Source: Streptomyces sp. TP-A0874 (lineage in GTDB: Bacteria > Actinomycetota > Actinomycetes > Streptomycetales > Streptomycetaceae). Taken from it: a stretch of 64,000 bases of DNA. Numbering within the stretch: the stretch's first letter is position 1; the number at the start of each line of letters is the position of its first letter. Positions 59,410 through 64,000 of this stretch are shown here, one piece after another. The translations under genes and the position numbers were made by a program. A model generated the notes under the pieces. It worked only from the letters and a program-made list of their open reading frames with translations. It was not told where the DNA came from and did not search any database. The stretch spans positions 62,001 through 126,000 of the forward strand of contig NZ_BBZK01000009.1 in the NCBI RefSeq assembly GCF_001748085.1, written 5' to 3'.

Positions 59410-60440
59410 GGAGCTTCCTCCTCCTGGCGCAGGACGATGCGGAAGTAGTACGACATCAGGGCGAGCAGGATCAGGATGGTGAGGACGGAGATCGCCGCCC
59501 CGGCCCCGAAGTGCTGGTTGCCCAGGCCCTCGACGAAGGCGTAGACGGGCAGGGTCTCGGTGAGCCGGTCCGGCCCGCCCTCGTTGATCGCGAAGACCTG
59601 GGCGAAGGACTTGAAGACCCAGATGACCTCGAGGAACGTGGTGGCGAAGAGGAACGGTCGGATGAACGGCAGCGTCACCGAGACGAACAGCCCGAACGGT
59701 CCGGCGCCGTCGAGCTCCGCCGCCTCGTAGAGCTCGCGGGGGATGGTGGTGGTGGCCGCGTAGAGGTTGAAGGCCACGAAGGGCACGGACTGCCAGACGA
59801 TCAGCAGGGTGACCACCGAGAAGGTGGAGAGCTGCTCCCCGGTCCAGTTGTAGTCGGCCATCGCGTGCCAGCCGAGCCGGTCCAGGACGTGGTTGACCAC
59901 CCCGAAGCGGCTGTCGAAGAGCCACTGGTAGACCGTGGTTGCCGCGATCACCGGCATCGCCCAGGCGAGCACCAGGCCGACCGAGAGCAGCAGCCGCATC
60001 CGCCCGCCGAGGCGGGCCAGCAGCAGCCCGGTGAGCGTTCCCAGGGCCATGATCAGGACGACGTTGACCAGGGTGAAGAGGATCGTGCGGCCGGTGACCT
60101 TCCAGAACTCCGGGTTGCCCAGGCTCTCCCGGTAGTTGTCCAGACCGTTCCACTCGGTGAGGTGCAGGATCAGCTGCCGGGCGTTCATGTTCTGGAAGGA
60201 CAGCAGCAGGTTCTCCAGCAGCGGCCAGCCCAGGAGCAGCAGGGTGACGGCGACCGCGGGGAGGATCAGCAGGTACGGGGCGCGCCGGGGGCCGGGGGTC
60301 CGCCCCCCGGCAGGCCGCGGTGGGCCCTGTTCCGGTCGGCCCGAACCGCTCGGCTGCGGTGGGTCGCCCGGGGACGGCGCCGTCACCTTCCCCGCCCCGA
60401 CCGAGTGGTCGACCGCCACTCCTTCGGATCGCCCAGACAT
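59406..60440 (-). CDS. dasB: Chitobiose ABC transporter permease DasB
   Basis: A 344-residue MalF-type permease with a long polar, Pro/Gly-rich N-terminus (~50 residues). Membrane part: LLILPAVAVTLLLLGWPLLE, then ILFTLVNVVLIMALGTLTGL and the EAA loop RELYEAAELDGAGPFGLFVS. It pairs with DasC. It is separated from dasA by 189 bp that contain hairpins. Confidence 0.94.
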   Translation of the reverse strand: MSGRSEGVAVDHSVGAGKVTAPSPGDPPQPSGSGRPEQGPPRPAGGRTPGPRRAPYLLILPAVAVTLLLLGWPLLENLLLSFQNMNARQLILHLTEWNGLDNYRESLGNPEFWKVTGRTILFTLVNVVLIMALGTLTGLLLARLGGRMRLLLSVGLVLAWAMPVIAATTVYQWLFDSRFGVVNHVLDRLGWHAMADYNWTGEQLSTFSVVTLLIVWQSVPFVAFNLYAATTTIPRELYEAAELDGAGPFGLFVSVTLPFIRPFLFATTFLEVIWVFKSFAQVFAINEGGPDRLTETLPVYAFVEGLGNQHFGAGAAISVLTILILLALMSYYFRIVLRQEEEAP

Positions 60441-60525
60441 GATCGCCGTCTCCTCCTGGCCCGGGAACGGTGTCCCCGGGCCGCCGTGGTGCGGCTGGCG
60501 CGCCGCTGGAAGCCTGGTGCCCGGC

Positions 60526-60571
60526 GCTCCGCGCCGACCCTGCCTGGCTGTGGGCCGGGGCGGCGCGGAGC
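60526..60571 (-). terminator. Intercistronic hairpin between dasA and dasB
   Basis: A 10-bp stem (GCTCCGCGCC 60526-60535 with 60562-60571) and a 26-nt loop; a second, smaller CGCCGG-ATT-CCGGCG hairpin follows nearer dasA. Such structures usually keep binding-protein expression above permease expression. Confidence 0.55.
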
Positions 60572-60629
60572 ACCTCCGTCCGGGGAACCGTCCGCCGGAT
60601 TCCGGCGAGCGGCCTCCGGCCGGCTCGAA

Positions 60630-61895
60630 CTACTGCTGCGCCAGCCGCTTGTTCAGCTCGGCTTCGACTTTCGCCGCCGCCTCCCGGTGCGGTACGCCCT
60701 TCAGTACGGCGGTCATGTAGCTCTTGATCGGGTTCGGCGGGTTCTCCACCGCCGCCCAACCGGGGATCAGCGGGGTGGTCCCGCCGAAGGAGGCAGCCGG
60801 GGCGGCGGCCTCGGCTGCCGGGTTGCCGGCCAGCTGGTCGCGGAGCGAGTCCTTGTTGGGGATCACTCCGGCCTCCTTGGCCAGCGCTCCCTCGTGCTTG
60901 TCGGAGAGCGCGATCCGGAGGAACTCCTTGGCCAGTTCCTGCTTCTCGCTGAGCGCGGCCACCGCGAGGTTGGAGCCGCCGAGGAAGACGCCCTCGGGCC
61001 GTTCGGCCTTCTCACCGGGGATGGTGAAGTAGCCGATGTCCTTCTCCAGGGACTTGTTCGCCTCGACGGCGGTGGCCGCCTCCCAGCCCATGCCGATGAA
61101 GGCTCCGGTCTTCCCCTTGGCGAAGACCTCGGCCTGCTGCGGGGTCGCCTCGTCCTTGTCCTTGGGCGCGTCGCTGAAGGAGTGGTACTCGCGGTAGATC
61201 TCCATGGCCTTGCCGACCTTGGGGTCGGCGAGGTTGGAGACCCACCTGCCGTCCTCCTTCTTCACCAGGTCGGCACCCTGGCCGATCAGCAGTCCGTCGA
61301 AGAAGTACCAGTTCTGTCCCGGCAGGTAGATGGGCTCGGCGTCGGTCTTCGCCTCGATCGCCGCCAGGTCGTCGAAGAACTCCTGGCGGGTCTTGGGCGG
61401 GGCGTCGATGCCGGCTTCGGCCCAGATCCGCTTGTTGTAGATGACGACCCGGTTGGCCACGTACCAGGGGGTGGCGTACTGCTTGTCGTCGACGACCGAG
61501 GAGGCGTTGATCGCCTCGGTCCAGTCGGCGCCGATCTCCTTCCGGAGTTCGGTCAGGTCGGCCAGGCCGCCGGTCTGGGCGTAAGCCGGTGTCTGGGTGT
61601 TGCCGACCTCGACGACGTCCGGCGGGTCCGACTCCGACAGGGCGGTGGTCAGCCGCTGCTGGATGCCGTTCCACTGCTGGGTCTCGAACTTGAGCTTCGC
61701 CCCGGTCTTCTGCTCGAACTCGGAGGTGACCGCCTTCGTCCATCCCTTGGGCGCTGATCCGTCCATGGTCCAGACGGTCAGCGTCTGCCCCTCGTAGCCG
61801 TCCCCCGCCTTCTTACCCTCGTCGCCCGACCCGCAGGCCGCGACGGTGAACAGCATGGCCGCGACACCTGTCGCCGCTATGAGCCGACGCTTCAC
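60630..61895 (-). CDS. dasA: Chitobiose-binding lipoprotein DasA
   Basis: A 421-residue family 1 solute-binding lipoprotein. Signal peptide KRRLIAATGVAAMLFTVAAC with lipobox VAAC; the mature part has TLTVWTMDGSAPKGWTKAV, GNTQTPAYAQTGGLADLTEL and GKTGAFIGMGWEAATAVEAN. DasA binds N,N'-diacetylchitobiose outside the cell. GTG start at 61895 after GAGGAGGG. It is divergent from dasR. A -35-like TTGACT (61995-61990, minus strand) has a dre site in its spacer, the expected repressor position. Confidence 0.95.
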   Translation of the reverse strand: MKRRLIAATGVAAMLFTVAACGSGDEGKKAGDGYEGQTLTVWTMDGSAPKGWTKAVTSEFEQKTGAKLKFETQQWNGIQQRLTTALSESDPPDVVEVGNTQTPAYAQTGGLADLTELRKEIGADWTEAINASSVVDDKQYATPWYVANRVVIYNKRIWAEAGIDAPPKTRQEFFDDLAAIEAKTDAEPIYLPGQNWYFFDGLLIGQGADLVKKEDGRWVSNLADPKVGKAMEIYREYHSFSDAPKDKDEATPQQAEVFAKGKTGAFIGMGWEAATAVEANKSLEKDIGYFTIPGEKAERPEGVFLGGSNLAVAALSEKQELAKEFLRIALSDKHEGALAKEAGVIPNKDSLRDQLAGNPAAEAAAPAASFGGTTPLIPGWAAVENPPNPIKSYMTAVLKGVPHREAAAKVEAELNKRLAQQ

Positions 61896-61946
61896 AGCAC
61901 CCTCCTCGGCAGACCGCGTATGAGCCCCCACAGCTCGCACCCGGCT

Positions 61947-61962
61947 AATGGTTTAGACCAGT
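61947..61962. promoter_or_regulatory. DasR-box dre1
   Basis: AATGGTTTAGACCAGT matches the dre consensus ACTGGTCTAGACCACT at 13 of 16 positions. It lies 52 bp upstream of the dasA start. Confidence 0.88.
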
Positions 61963-61968
61963 CGAGAG

Positions 61969-61984
61969 CTTGGCCTAGACCTTT
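61969..61984. promoter_or_regulatory. DasR-box dre2
   Basis: CTTGGCCTAGACCTTT matches the dre consensus at 11 of 16 positions, with the CTAGACC core intact. It falls in the spacer of the presumed dasA promoter, just downstream of the minus-strand TTGACT. Confidence 0.75.
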
Positions 61985-62214
61985 CCAGGAGTCAAGACTT
62001 CTTGCCGGAGTCGAGCGGTGTATAAGAGCTCTGCGGAAGACGGGGGTGTCAGCTCGCCTTGCGCACCTGCGAAGATGGAATCGCGACCGGCGGAGGGGCC
62101 GTGCCGCGATCGGGGCACCGAGGGCCCCGATTCGGAGATCGGTTTCCGAACGACATGCGCCGAGTGCCGTGTGGCGGACGTGATCCCCTGGGAGCTCCAA
62201 GTACGGAGGAGCCG

Positions 62215-63024
62215 GTGACGGCAGCAGAACAGGAGCCGGGAAGGCCGAGGATGGCGAACGAACAGGAGGCCGTGGCGGAGGAGTCGACCGGATCGCCCGG
62301 CGGCAGGCGGGTCGCGAGGGTGCCGAAGTACTACCGGCTCAAACGGCACCTCCTGGAGATGACCGAGAGACTGCCCCCCGGCTCCGCGGTCCCGCCCGAG
62401 CGCGCCCTCGCCACCGAGTTCGACACATCCCGCACGACGGTCCGTCAGGCCCTCCAGGAACTCGTCGTCGAAGGCCGGCTGGAGCGCATCCAGGGCAAGG
62501 GCACCTTCGTCGCCAAGCCCAAGGTCGCCCAGGCGCTGCAGTTGACCTCCTACACCGAGGACATGCGCGCCCAGGGGCTCGAACCGACCTCCCAACTGCT
62601 CGACATCGGCTACGTCGTGGCCGACGACCGCCTGGCCGGCTCACTCGGCGTCGAGGCCGGTGGGCGGGTGCTCCGGATCGAGCGGCTGCGGCTGGCCAGC
62701 GGTGAACCGATGGCGATCGAGACCACCCATCTGTCGGCGAAGCGCTTCCCGGCGCTCCGGCGTTCCCTGGTGAAGTACAGCTCGCTCTACACCGCGCTGG
62801 CGGAGGTCTACGGCGTACGCCCCGCGGAGGCCGAGGAGACGATCGAGACCTCGCTCGCCACCCCGCGGGAGGCCGGACTGCTCGGGACCGACGTGGGGCT
62901 GCCGATGCTGATGCTCTCCCGGCACTCGGTGGACGCGGAGGGGGCCCCGGTGGAGTGGGTGCGCTCGGTCTACCGGGGAGACCGGTACAAGTTCATCGCC
63001 CGACTCCGCCGTCCGTCCGATTAG
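62215..63024 (+). CDS. dasR: GntR/HutC-family global regulator DasR
   Basis: A 269-residue GntR regulator of the HutC subfamily. The winged helix is YYRLKRHLLEMTERLPPGSA, then EFDTSRTTVRQALQELVVEG and RIQGKGTFVAKP; the effector domain has SYTEDMRAQGLEPTSQLLDI and LASGEPMAIETTHLSAKRFP. DasR represses chitin and GlcNAc genes and is released by glucosamine-6-phosphate and related phosphosugars; it also controls antibiotic genes in Streptomyces. GTG at 62215 follows GGAGGA; an ATG at 62251 would give a length nearer to the S. coelicolor protein. It is convergent with nothing and is followed by cstA in the same direction. Confidence 0.95.
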   Translation: MTAAEQEPGRPRMANEQEAVAEESTGSPGGRRVARVPKYYRLKRHLLEMTERLPPGSAVPPERALATEFDTSRTTVRQALQELVVEGRLERIQGKGTFVAKPKVAQALQLTSYTEDMRAQGLEPTSQLLDIGYVVADDRLAGSLGVEAGGRVLRIERLRLASGEPMAIETTHLSAKRFPALRRSLVKYSSLYTALAEVYGVRPAEAEETIETSLATPREAGLLGTDVGLPMLMLSRHSVDAEGAPVEWVRSVYRGDRYKFIARLRRPSD

Positions 63025-63130
63025 TCTCGAGTGCCGGCCCGGCCGTGGCCCTGACTGGAATTCAGAACAACGGCTGAGCTGGGACTTTGGCAAATGTTTC
63101 CGTTCCGGTATGCGGACGGGTGATGACGTT

Positions 63131-63146
63131 TGGCAGGACCCTGCCA
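63131..63146. promoter_or_regulatory. TGGCAGG-AC-CCTGCCA operator candidate upstream of cstA
   Basis: TGGCAGGACCCTGCCA is a dyad with perfect 7-bp arms and a 2-bp centre. A -10-like TACATT follows at 63147-63152, so a bound protein would block or guide the promoter. The regulator is unknown. Confidence 0.6.
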
Positions 63147-63203
63147 TACATTTCCAGACACCACACGACGACTCGGCGCGCGGTAGCGAGCGGATCGGCG
63201 AAC

Positions 63204-63296
63204 GGCGTCGTGCGGCTTCGGGTCCAAGGCGGAGGAGGGAGGCGACGCGGAGCGTCGTCGACCGTCGACAACGCCGGATACGAGCCGCACGACGCC
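63204..63296 (+). promoter_or_regulatory. Structured leader upstream of cstA
   Basis: A 14-bp perfect inverted repeat (63204-63217 GGCGTCGTGCGGCT with 63283-63296) encloses a smaller hairpin, CGACGC-GGA-GCGTCG (63243-63257). In RNA this makes a long closed stem ending 67 nt before the cstA start. It could be a cis-regulatory leader; no known riboswitch class is recognised. It lies in the 339-bp gap 63025-63363. Confidence 0.5.
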
Positions 63297-63363
63297 GGGA
63301 GCCCGCTCGCCATCGCGCCACCGGGCCGTAAGGCGTTCGGAGAGGAAACGGAGAGCCCTCGCC

Positions 63364-64000
63364 ATGGCAGAGCCCGCCCCGCCGCGCACCCCCGGGCGCA
63401 GCGTCACTCCCAGAACCATGATTACTTGGACGGTCGTCGCCCTGATCGGCGCGGCCGGTTGGACCATGCTCGCCCTCTCCCGCGGAGAGGAGGTCTCGGC
63501 GGCCTGGATGGTGGCAGCCGCCCTCGGCTCGTACGCGATCGGCTACCGCTTCTACTCCCGGTTCATCGCGAACCGGGTGCTGAAGGTGGACAAGAACCGG
63601 GCCACCCCGGCCGAACGGCTGGACGACGGGGTCGACTTCCACCCCACCGACCGACGGGTGCTGCTCGGCCACCACTTCGCGGCCATCGCGGGAGCGGGAC
63701 CGCTCGTCGGCCCGGTCCTCGCCGCGCAGATGGGCTACCTGCCCGGCACCATCTGGATCATCGTCGGCGTGATCCTGGCCGGCGCCGTCCAGGACATGGT
63801 GACGCTCTTCTTCTCCATGCGGCGGGACGGCAAGTCCCTGGGGCAGATGGCCCGCGACGAGATCGGCCCGGTCGGTGGCGCCGCAGCGCTGATCGCCGTC
63901 TTCGCCATCATGATCATCCTGCTGGCGGTGCTGGCGCTGGTCGTGGTCAACGCGCTGGCCGGCTCGCCGTGGGGCACCTTCTCCATCGCGATGACGATCC
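63364..64000 (+). CDS. cstA: CstA pyruvate/peptide transporter, 3' end cut by window edge
   Basis: The first 212 codons of a CstA-family membrane protein. A first helix ITWTVVALIGAAGWTMLALS is followed by YAIGYRFYSRFIANRVLKVD, DFHPTDRRVLLGHHFAAIAG and AGPLVGPVLAAQMGYLPGTI, all diagnostic of CstA, which imports pyruvate or peptides in nutrient-limited cells. The ATG at 63364 follows GGAGAGGAAACGGAGAG. The leader has an operator-like dyad and a long hairpin. The remaining ~two thirds lie beyond the window. Confidence 0.95.
   Translation, partial: MAEPAPPRTPGRSVTPRTMITWTVVALIGAAGWTMLALSRGEEVSAAWMVAAALGSYAIGYRFYSRFIANRVLKVDKNRATPAERLDDGVDFHPTDRRVLLGHHFAAIAGAGPLVGPVLAAQMGYLPGTIWIIVGVILAGAVQDMVTLFFSMRRDGKSLGQMARDEIGPVGGAAALIAVFAIMIILLAVLALVVVNALAGSPWGTFSIAMTI

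Larger units (their letters stand above)
61896..62214. promoter_or_regulatory. Divergent dasA-dasR promoter region
   Basis: 319 bp. The dasA side holds two dre operators (61947-61962 and 61969-61984) and the TTGACT hexamer. On the dasR side a -10-like TATAAG is at 62021-62026. No gene. Confidence 0.75.

Noticed and set aside
1..64000. CRISPR arrays, integrases, complete insertion sequences, rRNA
   Set aside because: No regularly spaced identical repeats, transposase or recombinase motifs, or rRNA sequence were seen on either strand.

Overview
The window is high-GC actinobacterial DNA with frequent GTG and TTG starts and dense operons joined by 4-bp ATGA/GTGA/TTGA overlaps. It carries signature genes of Streptomyces and its closest relatives: a conservon (cvn), a nickel superoxide dismutase with its SodX protease, a catalase/CatR pair, a SigH/anti-sigma pair, a WblE-type WhiB protein and the dasR-dasABCD chitosugar locus. 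From memory, the gene order follows the SCO5231-SCO5283 region of the S. coelicolor chromosome in reverse, so most of the window looks like conserved chromosomal core. I could not check this by alignment.

Layout, left to right. 1-5.3 kb: a leftward conservon (cvnA sensor kinase, cvnB roadblock, cvnC DUF742, cvnD GTPase) ending in a truncated flavin monooxygenase. 5.7-11.1 kb: a PP2C-like phosphatase, a secreted GH25 muramidase, a spermidine-synthase-like protein and an OmpR-type two-component pair. 11.4-17.8 kb: the 1255-residue KGD/SucA 2-oxoglutarate decarboxylase/dehydrogenase, a DUF6104 protein, and a DUF4097-PadR pair behind a palindromic operator. 18-27 kb, leftward: a GNAT acetyltransferase, a membrane-anchored periplasmic-binding-domain fusion, a zinc-type oxidoreductase, an ankyrin protein with catalase KatA, CatR, and malic enzyme. 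27.5-30.2 kb: a polar amino-acid ABC transporter.

30.4-37 kb is the accessory island and the most interesting part. A catalytically dead kinase-like protein fused to a PQQ-type beta-propeller lies upstream of a two-gene pair: a small helical protein, and a 1303-residue nSTAND NTPase with 14 WD40 repeats. The small protein's C-terminus and the nSTAND N-terminus carry the same ~20-residue motif. This is the architecture of NLR-like bacterial immunity or cell-death pairs that signal through homotypic amyloid-like motifs.

37.2-46.8 kb: a CGNR zinc-finger protein, sodX and sodN, an ArsR-SulP-PNPOx operon under a perfect palindrome, a LysR-snapalysin divergent pair, a STAS protein and a FabH homologue. 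46.8-53.6 kb: a D-cysteine desulfhydrase-like enzyme, a cation/proton antiporter with a UBP zinc finger, prsH-sigH, a diacylglycerol-kinase-family protein and wblE. 54-64 kb: a PdtaS-like sensor kinase, the das operon (SIS isomerase, GH3 N-acetylglucosaminidase DasD, permeases DasC/DasB, binding protein DasA), divergent dasR with two dre operators, and the start of cstA.

Three conserved genes (cvnC, the DUF4097 gene, the binding-domain fusion) are each broken by a single-base shift at a homopolymer. The repeated pattern points to sequencing indels first and real decay second. Many intergenic gaps hold long perfect hairpins or dyads, listed individually. I found no tRNA, rRNA, CRISPR array or intact insertion sequence.
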